A DNA stretch of 64,000 bases. Source: CAVVUF01 sp963751425 (GTDB lineage Bacteria; Chloroflexota; Anaerolineae; Anaerolineales; UBA4823). The notes beneath the pieces are model-generated. The model was not told the origin of the DNA and ran no database searches. It saw nothing but the letters and a program-made list of their open reading frames with translations. Position 1 is the stretch's first letter, and every line of letters begins with the position of its first letter. The stretch is taken from positions 620,001 through 684,000 of the forward strand of contig CAVVUF010000004.1 in NCBI GenBank assembly GCA_963751425.1. Direction: 5' to 3'. This document shows, one piece after another, positions 48,237 to 58,387 of the stretch. The translations under genes and the position numbers were made by a program.

Positions 48237-48610
48237 TGGCGCGACTCTTGAAGCAATCCGAAGCGCGCAAGCTCGGCTTGCCCGGCCGAACCTCATTGGA
48301 GCCGGTATCCGGCGCCATCGGTTCGAAGCTGACCTTCCGCATCGCCGAGATTGCCGTGCCCAAGCCCGGCGATCCGCCGCGCGGTCCGCATCTGCACGAC
48401 GGCTTCGAGGAGTGCATCTATGTGCTCCAGGGCACCGGCACGACGGTCGCCGAGAGCGGCGAACTCCCGCTCAAGCCGGGCGACATCGTGCTGATCCCCC
48501 CGAACGAGAAGCACATGACCCGCAACACCGGCACCGAGCCGCTGGTGCTGCTGTGCTTCTTCGCCGAGCCCGACGTGACCAAGGGCACCACCGAATTCAA
48601 GAGCTTCTGA
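48236..48610 (+). CDS. Small cupin-domain protein
   Basis: 124 residues, one cupin barrel: motif 1 in GPHLHDGFEECIYVLQG (His and Glu ligands) and motif 2 in GDIVLIPPNEKHMTRNTG. Start ATG overlaps the previous stop (TGATG), so it is translated with the creatininase-like gene. Such cupins are often sugar or keto-acid isomerases, dioxygenases or lyases. The exact reaction is unknown, but the place in the cluster supports a catabolic step. Confidence 0.88.
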   Translation: MARLLKQSEARKLGLPGRTSLEPVSGAIGSKLTFRIAEIAVPKPGDPPRGPHLHDGFEECIYVLQGTGTTVAESGELPLKPGDIVLIPPNEKHMTRNTGTEPLVLLCFFAEPDVTKGTTEFKSF

Positions 48611-48619
48611 AATACCCTC

Positions 48620-49591
48620 ATGTCCAATCGCGTTCTCTGCCTTCGCCCCGAAGCCGATTTCACGCGGGTCGATGCCGCCGCCCCGGCCGCACTCGCGGTC
48701 TCCTACCACGCGCCGAGCGACGCTTCGGTCGCAAGCTTGATGAAGGCGAGCGATGCCCTGGTCATTCCGGCGGTTGGCCCGAAGCTGCCGCCCGAGATGT
48801 TTGAAGGCGCCGCGCTCAAGCTCGTGCAAGTGACCGGTGCGGGTGTCGACCGCCTCGATCAGGCGACGCTGACACGGCTCGGCATCCCGGTCGCCAATGT
48901 CGCCGGCGGCAGCAACAGCGCGGTGGCCGAATATGCGGTCACGGCGGCGTCGACGCTGCTGCGCCGCTTCGCCTGGGCTGATCGCGAAATCAAGGCCGGC
49001 AACTACGTGAAATTTCGCGCCAGCATGGTGGCCGCCAACCTCGCCGGCATCGAGGGACTACAGGTGGGACTGGTCGGATTCGGCACCATCGGCCAAGCCG
49101 TGGCGCAGGCGTTCGTCCGCATGGGCGCGAAGGTTTGCTTCTTCGATCCGGCCACCAGCGACGCACGCGGCCTCGATGCGCGCCCGGCGTCGTTGGATGA
49201 CCTGCTGGCGACGTCCGACGTCGTCTCGCTGCACGTGCCGCTGCTCCCGGCGACTCGGAACCTGATCGGCGCCGCCGAACTCGCGCGGATGAAAACGGGT
49301 GCCGTGCTGATCCAGGGCTCGCGCGGCGGCATCGTCGACGAAGCGGCGCTCGCGGCGAGCCTGGCCAGCGGCCATCTCGGCGGCGCGGCCGTCGACGTTT
49401 ATTCCGAAGAGCCGCCCGCGCCTGACAACCCGCTGTTGAAGCTCACCGGAGACGCCGCCTCGCGACTGCTGCTGACGCCGCACATCGCCGGGGTCTCGCG
49501 CCAAGCCTCGACAACGTTGTTCCGCTCGGCGTGGCAGAACGTCGAACGGGTGCTGATCGAACATCAGCCCCCGCTCAACCGCGTGTATTGA
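48620..49591 (+). CDS. D-isomer-specific 2-hydroxyacid dehydrogenase
   Basis: 323 residues, intact. The NAD-binding motif is GLVGFGTIGQAVAQAF (about 151-166), followed by Asp for NAD selection in CFFDPATSD. The catalytic Arg is in IQGSRGGIVDE, the Glu in EEPPAPDNPLL and the His in LTPHIAG. It reduces 2-keto acids or oxidises D-2-hydroxy acids in the cytoplasm. Nine bases after the cupin gene and on the same strand, so it probably handles an end product of the same pathway. Confidence 0.93.
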   Translation: MSNRVLCLRPEADFTRVDAAAPAALAVSYHAPSDASVASLMKASDALVIPAVGPKLPPEMFEGAALKLVQVTGAGVDRLDQATLTRLGIPVANVAGGSNSAVAEYAVTAASTLLRRFAWADREIKAGNYVKFRASMVAANLAGIEGLQVGLVGFGTIGQAVAQAFVRMGAKVCFFDPATSDARGLDARPASLDDLLATSDVVSLHVPLLPATRNLIGAAELARMKTGAVLIQGSRGGIVDEAALAASLASGHLGGAAVDVYSEEPPAPDNPLLKLTGDAASRLLLTPHIAGVSRQASTTLFRSAWQNVERVLIEHQPPLNRVY

Positions 49592-49592
49592 G

Positions 49593-50549
49593 CTACTTCT
49601 TCTCCTCGGTCGCGGCTTTCGCGACCGGTGTCCAGCGCTCGAGGTCTTCCTGCAATTGCCTCGCAAACTCCGGCGGCGTGCTGGCAATGACGTCGAAGCC
49701 GAGGGTCTTGATCCTCGCCTTCATCTCCGGCGTGTCCAGAATGGCGAGTACCTCGTTGTTGAGCTTCTTCACGATCGCCGGGTCGAGACCGCCTGGCCCA
49801 AGCAGCCCCGCCCAGTTGCCGACCGCGAAGCCGGGCAAACCGGATTCGTTCATGGTCGGCAGATCCGGCATCAGCGCGGAACGTTTCGTCTCCGCCATCG
49901 CGATCGGCCGCGCCCGTTCGGTCTTCTCAGACGTGAGCCCCGGGACGCTGGCGAACAGCACCTGCACCTGACCGCCCATCAGATCGATCAGCGCCGGGTT
50001 CATGCCCTTGTTTGGCACATGGACCATGTCGATACCGGTTCTGCTCTTGAGCAGTTCGGCAGCGAGGTGCGACGCGCTGCCGACCCCCGCCGAGCCGTAG
50101 CTCAGCTTGCCTGGATTGGCTTTGGCATAGGCGATGAACTCGGCGAGCGATTTCGCCGGCACCGATGAATGCACCACCAGTGCATAGGGACTGATGGCGA
50201 CGTTGGCGATCGGCGTGAAGTCCTTGGCGAGATCGTAGGGCGGTGTCTTGGCGATCGCTACGGCGAGTGACAGGCTCGAGGGCGTGTACAGCAGCGTCGC
50301 GCCGTCCGCCGGTGACGCCGCCACGAACTTGCTGCCGATCACGCCGGCGGCGCCGGGGCGGTTCTCGACCACGAACTGCTGATGAAGCCGCTCACTGAGG
50401 TGCTGAGCCAGGAGCCGCGACATGACGTCGACCCCGCCGCCGGACGCCACCGGAACTACGATCTTCACCGGCTTGTCCGGGTATTCGGCCTGGGCTACCG
50501 GTCCGCCCACCAGCAAAAACAAGCCAACAAGAACCGTCTTGCGAAGCAT
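49593..50549 (-). CDS. Bug/TctC-family periplasmic binding protein
   Basis: About 318 residues from the ATG at 50549 (a start at 50576 adds nine residues before the signal peptide). MLRKTVLVGLFLLVGGPVAQAE is the signal, then YPDKPVKIVVPVASGGGVDVMSR, the Bug opening, and LSYGSAGVGSASHLAAELL. Intact frame. Convergent with the dehydrogenase, one base apart. A second receptor of this kind next to the catabolic genes suggests uptake of the cluster's substrate. Confidence 0.93.
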   Translation of the reverse strand: MLRKTVLVGLFLLVGGPVAQAEYPDKPVKIVVPVASGGGVDVMSRLLAQHLSERLHQQFVVENRPGAAGVIGSKFVAASPADGATLLYTPSSLSLAVAIAKTPPYDLAKDFTPIANVAISPYALVVHSSVPAKSLAEFIAYAKANPGKLSYGSAGVGSASHLAAELLKSRTGIDMVHVPNKGMNPALIDLMGGQVQVLFASVPGLTSEKTERARPIAMAETKRSALMPDLPTMNESGLPGFAVGNWAGLLGPGGLDPAIVKKLNNEVLAILDTPEMKARIKTLGFDVIASTPPEFARQLQEDLERWTPVAKAATEEKK

Positions 50550-50929
50550 CACGACTTCTCCGTTGTCCGTAACCACCCAATCGATCGGTTTTCTATTGGG
50601 GCGCTGGACGCCCGATGCCCGCAGGATGCGAGAGCTGATAAGACTTGTACTCGAAAATCCCCCGGCAAGTCAGCCGGTGCAACTCGTGGTGCTTTTCGCC
50701 CGATTCTGAACAGTCGCAGGATTGGGCACGTTGGCGATCGGCCCCTCGCCTTCCCCGCCATCGCAATGGTTTTCCGCCTTTGATTCAAATATGTTCAGCG
50801 ATAATTTTGCAGTTTTTGATCTTTTCCAGGATGCTAAGCTTAATGTCGTTGTCGCCATTTTGATTTGGGTCATAGACGGTGACCTAAACGTACCGCTAGG
50901 AACACTGCACTCGGAGGAACTGGATCACC
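50550..50929. other. Intergenic region upstream of phasin gene, no gene seen
   Basis: 380 bases between divergent binding-protein and phasin genes. The right part (50760-50880) is more A/T-rich than its surroundings and should hold the phasin promoter. An open frame at 50722-50946 overlaps the phasin start and has no ribosome site or family resemblance. Confidence 0.5.
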
Positions 50930-51274
50930 ATGAACAAACCGCGTGAAGCTGGAGCTGAAGATTTTCTCAAGCTTGGCAAAGATCAAACCGAGGCGCTGAC
51001 GGCTCTGCAAAAAGAGTTGATGCAAAGCTACGAAGAGGCTGGTCGCGCATGGACTGAGCGTGTCCGTACCGAAATGGAGCTTTGGACGGAACTCGGCAAG
51101 AAGCTGACTTCGACCCGATCGGTGCCGGAGGCGGTCGAGATCTACAAGCAATCCTTGACCCGGCGCATGCAGATGGCAACCGAAGACAGCCAGAAGTTCG
51201 CAGCCGATTGCCAGAAAATCGCCCAGAAGGTCGCCCGTTCGATGTCACCAGGGTGGAGCGGCGGGGGCTCCTGA
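50930..51274 (+). CDS. Phasin-family protein
   Basis: 114 residues, almost wholly helical and amphipathic: EDFLKLGKDQTEALTALQKEL, YEEAGRAWTERVRTEMELW, DSQKFAADCQKIAQKVARSM. This matches short alphaproteobacterial phasins, which coat polyhydroxyalkanoate granules. The ribosome site GGAGGAACT precedes the ATG. No PHA synthase gene is in the window, so the link to storage granules rests on the family. Confidence 0.8.
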   Translation: MNKPREAGAEDFLKLGKDQTEALTALQKELMQSYEEAGRAWTERVRTEMELWTELGKKLTSTRSVPEAVEIYKQSLTRRMQMATEDSQKFAADCQKIAQKVARSMSPGWSGGGS

Positions 51275-51376
51275 GACCGCTGCGTCCCTTTGCACCGCTA
51301 AGCGGGCACCTATCTGTCGCAAGGCCGATATCGGTGCGGGCGCGCTGACCGGCGCGGCCCGCAGAGCGAAGCTGGC

Positions 51377-51523
51377 ATGGCGCTGATCCGTTTCCTGACG
51401 GCACCCGCGGCAAGTTCGGTGTTGTTGAAGAACGGCTTGGCGCTCTTCTCCGAACCATGGTTTCGCGATCTTGTGCTGCGCCGGGAGGTCTTCGACGACC
51501 GCAGCCCCGTAGCAGCGACATGA
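51377..51523 (+). CDS. Small open frame, 48 residues, unknown
   Basis: Starts ATG at 51377 and ends at 51521-51523, just before the convergent Spy-like gene. It reads SSVLLKNGLALFSEPWFRDL and then a charged tail. Composition is protein-like, but I see no family resemblance and only a weak ribosome site. It may be a real short protein or the tail of a decayed gene. Confidence 0.3.
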   Translation: MALIRFLTAPAASSVLLKNGLALFSEPWFRDLVLRREVFDDRSPVAAT

Positions 51524-51527
51524 GCGT

Positions 51528-53069
51528 TCAGCTCTGCGCGGGGCCGAGCCGGTTGAACCGCTCCTTCTGCTCGTCGCTCAAGGTGCCGTAGAACCGATCG
51601 AGCGCGGGTTGCAGCGTCCGCACCGCTCGCGACATGGCGTCAAGGCGCTGCTCCATCGCTTCGACACGGCCGGTCGGCGTCAGCGCCCGGTCGGTCGGGC
51701 AGTCCGACTTCAACAAATTGGTCGACTCCGCCATCGCGTCGCGCACGCCGTTCAACGCCACGCGCTGGACCTCGTTCGGCCGCACGGTTTGCTCGATCCG
51801 GTCCATTGGCAGGCTGGTGATTCCGGACGCCCGTTCGCCGCAGGCCTGCGTCAAATCAAGCTCGTTCGGCCGCGCCGCCTCCGCCGGGCTGATGGCGTTG
51901 AAGCGCGCCTTCTGTTCGTCGTTGAGGCTTTGGTAGAAGGTATCCAGCGCCGGCCGCACGGTGCGGACCGCCAGCAGCATGACGGCAAGTCGCTTCTGCA
52001 TCGCCGCCAAGCGACCGGTCGGCGTGCTCGGCAGATCGTTCGGACAGGCGGACTTCAGCACCTCGACCGCCTTACCGGTCGCCTCGCGAAGCTCTTCGAG
52101 CGCCGCGCGCTGGGCGTCGGTCGGATCGACGGTCTGTGCGATCTGTTCCATCGGCCAGTTGGTCAGATTCGGCGCGGTCTCGCCGGCGCACAGATCGGTT
52201 CGTGCGCGGCCCGAAGCAGTGACGGCGGTTGCGCGCACCGGCTCGCTTCCAGTGGCGCGTAAGGGCTCGCCGCCCGTCGCCCGGACTGCAGCGCTGCCAT
52301 AGGCGTAACGGCCGAAGATGCCGTCGTAAACGTCGTCGTAAGCGTATGGCCAGAAGGTATCGTAAGCATAGGGATAGAACGTGTAGCCGACGAAGTCGTC
52401 ATAGGCGTACGGCCAGAACAACGGGCCCGCCCATCCGATCACGGTCCAGCGCGGTAAGTGATGACGATTCCAGAACCGGTGCGGGAAATGGCCGCGGAAC
52501 GTCGTCGCCTGCGCAAACGTCCGGCCGTGCACGCCAGCGACGCCGAGCCTGCCGGCGACGAACCGATTGTGCAGCGCATGACCTCCGAGAGGACGGACTG
52601 CGGCCATGGCGTGGGCGACGCGAAAAGTGTTCCGCCCCGCAAGGCTTCCCGTCCGCACGGCGTTCCCCTGAATGCCGGCGATCTGCCGGTCATGATGAGC
52701 CACGGCGTTGCGCGCCTGTGGCACGGACTGCGCGCGCGTGGCGTGTTGAGCGCCGGCGTTGACCCGCGCAACCTGTGGCGCCGAATGGCGAACCGACGCA
52801 GCTTGGTGGCGGGGTGCCGAATAACTGCGCGATGGCGAATAGCTGCGGGGCGCCGAGTAGCTCCGCGTGACCGAGTAACTGCGAGGCGCCGAATAGCTGC
52901 GTGCTCCGGAGAAACTGTGTCCGCCGGAGAAACTGCGCCCACCGCTGAAATGGCCGCCGCCGGCATGACCACCGTGGCCGCCGCCCCCGCCGCGCGCCAC
53001 GGCATCGGGAATTGCAATGAAGGCGGAGAGCGCGACCAGCGCCAACACTCGCATGCTCGTCTGCAACAT
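51528..53069 (-). CDS. Exported LTXXQ (Spy/CpxP-like) protein with two repeats and a low-complexity N-terminus
   Basis: About 513 residues from the ATG at 53069. A signal peptide (VLALVALSAFIAIPDAVA) is followed by a Gly/His-rich segment and many SYSAPR-type repeats (about 45-90), a Tyr/Asp/Phe-rich middle (about 200-260) and two copies of an LTXXQ-like helical domain (about 290-395 and 405-510), each with two Cys and ending in a form of LSDEQKERFN. Spy/CpxP proteins chaperone unfolded periplasmic proteins. Bradyrhizobia carry similar long forms. Intact frame. Confidence 0.83.
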   Translation of the reverse strand: MLQTSMRVLALVALSAFIAIPDAVARGGGGGHGGHAGGGHFSGGRSFSGGHSFSGARSYSAPRSYSVTRSYSAPRSYSPSRSYSAPRHQAASVRHSAPQVARVNAGAQHATRAQSVPQARNAVAHHDRQIAGIQGNAVRTGSLAGRNTFRVAHAMAAVRPLGGHALHNRFVAGRLGVAGVHGRTFAQATTFRGHFPHRFWNRHHLPRWTVIGWAGPLFWPYAYDDFVGYTFYPYAYDTFWPYAYDDVYDGIFGRYAYGSAAVRATGGEPLRATGSEPVRATAVTASGRARTDLCAGETAPNLTNWPMEQIAQTVDPTDAQRAALEELREATGKAVEVLKSACPNDLPSTPTGRLAAMQKRLAVMLLAVRTVRPALDTFYQSLNDEQKARFNAISPAEAARPNELDLTQACGERASGITSLPMDRIEQTVRPNEVQRVALNGVRDAMAESTNLLKSDCPTDRALTPTGRVEAMEQRLDAMSRAVRTLQPALDRFYGTLSDEQKERFNRLGPAQS

Positions 53070-53163
53070 TGACGTGACCTCCACGTCGCCCGCCCGAGCC
53101 TATCTAAGCGTTGCGCGATTGCGGAAGCGATGCAAGCGGGGAAGCCGTCGCCGTAGAAATAAT

Positions 53164-53185
53164 TTTCTGACCAAACGTTCAGAAA
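53164..53185. promoter_or_regulatory. Inverted repeat upstream of the Spy-like gene
   Basis: TTTCTGA and TCAGAAA are separated by eight bases, about 95 bases before the Spy-like start. It may be an operator for a TetR-like or stress regulator. No regulator gene is adjacent. Confidence 0.35.
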
Positions 53186-53221
53186 TCGCCCCGCACATAG
53201 AAGTCTCGGGCCGCTCGCGCG

Positions 53222-54828
53222 TTAGATCGCCGCGAGGCGGTCCGCGATCGGCATCGGTATCCAATCCTGCCGGAGGCCGTGATCGGCCAGGATGACCTGT
53301 GCGGCGTTATAGCCGGGCAGCCCGGTGATGTTTCCGCCCGGATGGCTGCTCGAGCCGCAGAGATACAGGCCCGACAGATGCGTGCGATAAGCGCCGGCGC
53401 CGGGGAACGGCCGGTGATAGCCGATCTGCCCATTGGTGAATGCACCGACCAGCAGATCGCCTTCGCGCATGTTCGGCAGTGATCGCTCGGTGTCCAGCGG
53501 CGTCCTGGTGAATGAATCGAGGACTGCATCGGCGAGGTTCGGCGCGTGTCGCCGCCACAGATCGAGCATGACGCGGCCGTGCTCCTCGCCGCCGCCCCGC
53601 CAGCCCGTCTCGCCGCGCAGATGGTACGGCAGCTTCTCCCACATGAAGCCGGTGTGGCAGCCGTCCGGTGCCTGGCTCGGATCGAAGATCGTGGGACATG
53701 CGCCCCACATCACGGTCGGCGGGATCGTGCCGTTCTCATGGTGCCGGACAATATCCTCGAACTGATCGAAGTGATCGAGGCCCATGATGACCATCAAGGC
53801 TTGCGCCAGTTCAGGGTGACTGGCGCTGGCCGCATAGCGCGGCGGTTCGCGCAAGTTGAGATGGAGCGCAAACAATGGCGCCAGCAGATTGTATTGGAAT
53901 TCCTTGACGCGGTCGCGGATCTCAACCGGCACGAACGCATCCTCGAGCAGATCGAGATAGGTCTGATGCGGGTTGAGCGACGACGCGACGAAGTTCCTCG
54001 CCCTGATGAACTCACCATCTTGAGTTTCGACACCGATGGCGCGGCCATGCTCGACGACGATGCGGCTTGGCTCGGTCATCAGGCGGAATTCGCCGCCGGA
54101 CTCGCGCACCGCTCCTTCAAGTGCGCGCGCAAGGGCGGCGGTTCCGCCGCGCGACATCTGCGCCTTGGCCGGGCTTGCGAGCAGGGCCGCGATGTGGTGG
54201 CCGAACCCGCGCACGCGCAGGTCGACCTCGCGCAGGCCGTTGAAGAACAAGAGACCGGCCCGAACCGTCGGATGCTCGAACTCCTGCTGCGACGAACTCG
54301 AGCGGCGACAACGCGCTGACCTTGAGCAGGGTGCGGCCAGCCTGGCTGCGCTCGAGCAATTTGCGACGTTCGTCGGGAGGCAGCGGCGGCGCTTTGGCCT
54401 CCCAGCCCAGGATGTCCTGGACGATCGGGACAAACTCGTGGTGCCAGCGCCGGAGCGTCTCGGCATCCCGGCGGCTGAATTGTTCGAACGAGCGAGCGGT
54501 CCGCTCGATGTCCGTCCACCAGGCGAGGACGCCGCCATCCTTGGTCAGCAGCGCGACGTTCAGTTCGGGTTCGATGTAGCGCGCGCCGTGCCGCTCGAGC
54601 TCAAGGTCCGCATACCACGGCATAGCCGTGATCGCGCGCTGGAAGAAGGCGTGCGTGTTGTGCAGAAAGCCCGGATGACGCGGATCCTCGAGCGTCGAGA
54701 GGCCCCCGCCCGTCACCGGCTTGCGGTCGATTGCCAGCGACCTTCATCCCGGCTTTGCCGAGATAGGCCTGCAGGATCATTCCGTTGTGGCCCGCGCCCA
54801 GAATGATGCCGTCGTAGATCGCTTCCAC
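53222..54828 (-). CDS. CrtI/PYROXD2-like FAD-dependent oxidoreductase (frameshifts)
   Basis: About 535 residues when joined. The FAD motif is IILGAGHNGMILQAYLGKAGMKV at the N-terminus (here split; key Gly residues in GAGHNG). The middle has SRGGTAALARALEGAV, the substrate/FAD region, and the end has LYLCGSSSHPGGNITGLPGYNAA, the C-terminal FAD motif of phytoene-desaturase relatives. The frame breaks near 54725 and 54300. It is closer to the PYROXD2-like group than to true carotenoid desaturases, and no carotenoid genes are nearby. Substrate unknown. Confidence 0.82.
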
Positions 54829-55012
54829 CTCGTCTTCCCCTTCGTCACATCCTGCTCAGCATCGCCGCTCGGCTTTGGCCCTGCTTTCTAGCCGCATTCT
54901 CAACCTCGGCACAAACCGCACCGCGGCATCCCGGGGCTGGGGATTGACGCCACCGGTTGCAGAGACCTGCGATCTGAGTGGCGGGCCAGCATCGCCGGTG
55001 GCACAATATTTC

Positions 55013-56912
55013 ATGCGGATCAGCACGCTCCCCCAGATATTGCGCCGGTACGGGACTTCCCTGCCCCGCCGGATCTTGCAGGCCTGGTCCGAAGGCGGCT
55101 GGAGCGGGCTTCGGGCGAAGGCCCGCGATGCGCTCGGGCATCACCGTCCGATCGCGGAATTTTACGGCGACTGGATCAAGCTCTACGACACGCTGTCGGA
55201 TGAATCGCGCGGACAGATGCAGGCCGACATGGCCGGCTGGGAGACGACGCCGACGATTACCGTGCTGATGCCGGTAACACACGATGATCTGCCCCGAACG
55301 CGGGCGGCCATCGCCTCGTGCCAAGCCCAACTCTATCCAAAGTGGGAGCTGTGCATTTCGCTGGGCGCATCGGCATCGCCCGAATTCAGTGAAGCCCTCA
55401 AGGCGCTTGCCAAAGCCGACAACAGCTCGCGAATTGCCGTCCTCCAGTCCACCGGCAGTGATGACCCCTGCACCGGACTGGTAAACGCTCTGGCCAATTC
55501 CAGCGGCGATTTTTTTGCGCTCCTCGACACCCGCGATCTTTTAGCCGAACACGCACTCTATTGGGTGGCCAAGGAGATCGTGGATCATCCCACAGTCGAT
55601 TTGATCTTTTCCGACGAAGATCGCATCTGCGCCGGACAGCGGCAGGTCCGATCCCCGCTTCAAGCCGGACTGGAATCCGGGGCTCATGCTGTCCTGCAAT
55701 GCCTTCGGACGCTTGGGTGCCTACCGCAAGAGCCTGGTGCATCAGGTCGGCGGATTTCGGCCGGAATGTGCTCCGCACCACGAATACGATCTCGTCTTGC
55801 GATGCGCTGCCGCGACCGCGCCGGAGCGAATACGCCACGTTGCCCGGATCCTCTATCACCGCGCTCTGGACGCGGCGGACGCCGAAGGTGCGAGCGGCAC
55901 GAGCCCTTCGACGGCATCGACGGCGAACACTTCGGCCTGGGCGACGGGACGCATGGTCATCGACCAACATCTCCAAGCCTGCGGGGTCCGCGCCTCCGTC
56001 GATCGGTCCAAGGCCAGATCCGCTTACCAGGTCGAATACGCCCTCCCGGCGCGACCGGGCCGCGTCAGCATCCTGCTGCCGTCTCGTTGCGAGCCGCATC
56101 TGATCGATCCGTGTCTGAATTCCATCCTGACGCGCACGACCTATGATCGTTATGAAGTGCTGCTGGCGGTCAACGAACGTCACCGCTCCGCCGCCGAGGC
56201 GGTTGCGGCGTTGGTCCAACAAGCGAATTCCCCGCGTGTGCGTCTACTGACTTATCCGGATCGGCCGTTCAACTACTCCTGGGTCAACAACTGGGCAGCG
56301 CGCCAAGCTACCGGCGACCTACTCTGTTTTCTCAACGACGATACCGTCGTCATCACGCCGGACTGGCTCGAGCGTCTGATCGCCCGCGCCAGTCAGCCAG
56401 GCGTCGCCGCCGCCGGCCCGATGCTGCGCTACCCCGACGAGAGCGTTCAGCATGCCGGCGTGATCCTGGGCTTGGGCGGGGTTGCCGGGCACGCCTGCCA
56501 CGGCGTGCCCAAAGGCGATTGCGGCTATCTCGACCGGGCCTGCCTCGAGCAGGACGTCTCGTGCCTGACCGCCGCCTGCCTGATGATGCGCAAGGACGTC
56601 TTTCACAATCTTGGCGGATTCGATGAAGCGCTGCCGATTGCCTATAACGACGTGGATCTCTGCCTGCGCGTTCGGCGGGCGAACTGGCGCTTGATCTGGA
56701 CCCCGACGGTCGAACTCTATCACCGGGAATCGGCTTCCGTCGGCCGCCATGATGCGCCGGAACGCACAACGGAATTCGAGGCCGCGGTGGCGTTGATGCG
56801 CGAGCGCTGGGGGCATGCGCTGGATGCCGACCCGTTCTACAATCCGAATTTGTCCTTGCGCACGGCGTATCATCTTGCCTTCCCACCGCGCCTCGCCCCG
56901 TTCAATCGGTGA
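55013..56912 (+). CDS. Tandem GT2 glycosyltransferase (frameshift), related to the 32-35 kb protein
   Basis: About 632 residues. The ATG at 55013 (MRISTLPQ) is a plausible start; the frame is open upstream to a TTG at 54875. GT2-A: ITVLMPVTHDDLPRTRAAI, FFALLDTRDLL, LIFSDEDR; the frame breaks near 55655. GT2-B: VSILLPSRCEP, LLCFLNDDTVVITPDWLERL, GGFDEALPIAYNDVDLCLR. The second half matches the C-terminus of the 32113-35474 protein closely (DRPFNYS.VNNWA, VQHAGVILGL.GVAGHA). It lacks the GT92-like and YPDV-repeat domains. It belongs to the surface polysaccharide region. Confidence 0.85.
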
Positions 56913-56968
56913 GCCCGGAGAGGAATCACCGAGACCTCTCCGATCACGCGTGCTCATCGCACACACGT

Positions 56969-58292
56969 CTACGGTGCAAAAATCGATAGCTTTCGCTGTC
57001 GCAGGAAATCGACGGCCGGCAGCAGCCGGTCGACATGCGGATAAACAAGCGCCAGATCTTTCGGATCGGAGTTTCCCGCCCTCAGTTCAGCGGCGACCCG
57101 ATCCGATATCGCAACCTGGGCATTCCAGGTCGACACGGCCCGAAACCAAGCGCCGTATCCCAGGGCGAGAAGGACCGTCACCAAGGCCAGAACCCCTCGC
57201 CTCCACGGCCACCAAGCTTGTTCCTTCGCCTTGCACAGCCGCCAGAGCGAACCCAGCAGCGACATCCAGAAGACCAGGCTGAAAGTGGCATATCGTCCCG
57301 ACAATGCCTGTCCAAGCCCGGCGCCCGCTCGTCCCGATGCGACCATGATCGCCGTCGCCAACGCGAAAGTCGTCAGTCCCAGAAGCGCAACAGTGCTGGC
57401 GTCGACACGGAGGTCGGCGCGCCGCCGCCACCACAAACAAGAGGCCGACAACCAAAGCACAAACCCGACCAGCCCGACGAAACCGGCGCCCTCGGCGCCC
57501 CACACGAGTCCGGGCGAGCCAAGCAAGAGCAGGCTATGGGCCGGGATATGCCAGAGGCCCGCAAATCCGGTCGCGGAAGCAAGCAGCCCCGTATGATGCT
57601 GCGGCAGCACCCAATCCCAAAAAAAGCAGGTGACGGCCGCGATCGCCGCCAAAGCAATCGCCAGACACGTGGGCTCGCGGCCCAGCCAGCACCAGCGCGA
57701 GCATCCCGGCCATCAGCGATGCGATGATTCCATTGGCCATCGCGTACGGGCACAGCACGACGGCGACGCACGCGATGGCCGAATAGATCCATGCCAGCGG
57801 CGCGGGCGCGACAGCCGCCATCGCACTCGCATAGAACGCCAGCAGTGCCAGCAAACAGACCAGCGGGATGGCGATATGGAATGGCAAAATGAGATTGTCG
57901 ATCTGCAAGGGCGACGCGATCAGCGCGATGGCCGTTGCCAGTCCCAATGCGCGGTTTGCCGGCCTGTCTCCTTCGGTGGCGAGCCATCCGAGCCACGCTC
58001 CAAGCACAAGTTGCACCCCGATGAGACAACTCCACGCCAGTGCCGAGGTGCCGCGAAAGAATTCGTAATCTGCCAGGAAGACGAGATTGGTCAGGAGATG
58101 ACGGTGTTCGTTGTGCTGGGCCGCGATGTTCGTCCCCGCCCACCCATGCTCAAGCCAGCGCTGATATAAGAACACGGTCTCCCACTGGTCCCACAGCGGC
58201 AGCACCCGCCAGAAATGGATTGCCAAACCGAACCCGGCCATCGCGAGCAGCGTGAGAAGCGAAATCGCGATTGACGCTCGAGCCCAGGACAT
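56969..58292 (-). CDS. Polytopic membrane protein of polysaccharide region, unknown (frameshift)
   Basis: About 440 residues when joined near 57680. It has around ten hydrophobic segments, the first at ISLLTLLAMAGFGLAIHFW, with WDQWETVFLYQRWLEHG and HNEHRHLLTNLVFLADYEF between helices 1 and 2, a loop pattern seen in lipid-linked sugar transferases (GT-C-like) and related proteins. The C-terminus is a soluble tail (PHVDRLLPAVDFLRQ). It may be a GT-C glycosyltransferase or polymerase, but no catalytic motif is definite. It follows the rhamnose reductase on the same strand. Confidence 0.7.
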
Positions 58293-58387
58293 TCGATTCG
58301 TACCCGTACGTCCGCCGCTCTTTCACGCCGCCGTTTCAATGCCGATAGCGGCGTGGGTTTAGCATTCGCCGCCTATCTCGCGGTCGC

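Noticed and set aside
50722..50946. Small plus-strand open frame before the phasin gene
   Set aside because: It overlaps the phasin start, has no ribosome site and reads through an A/T-rich promoter-like region.
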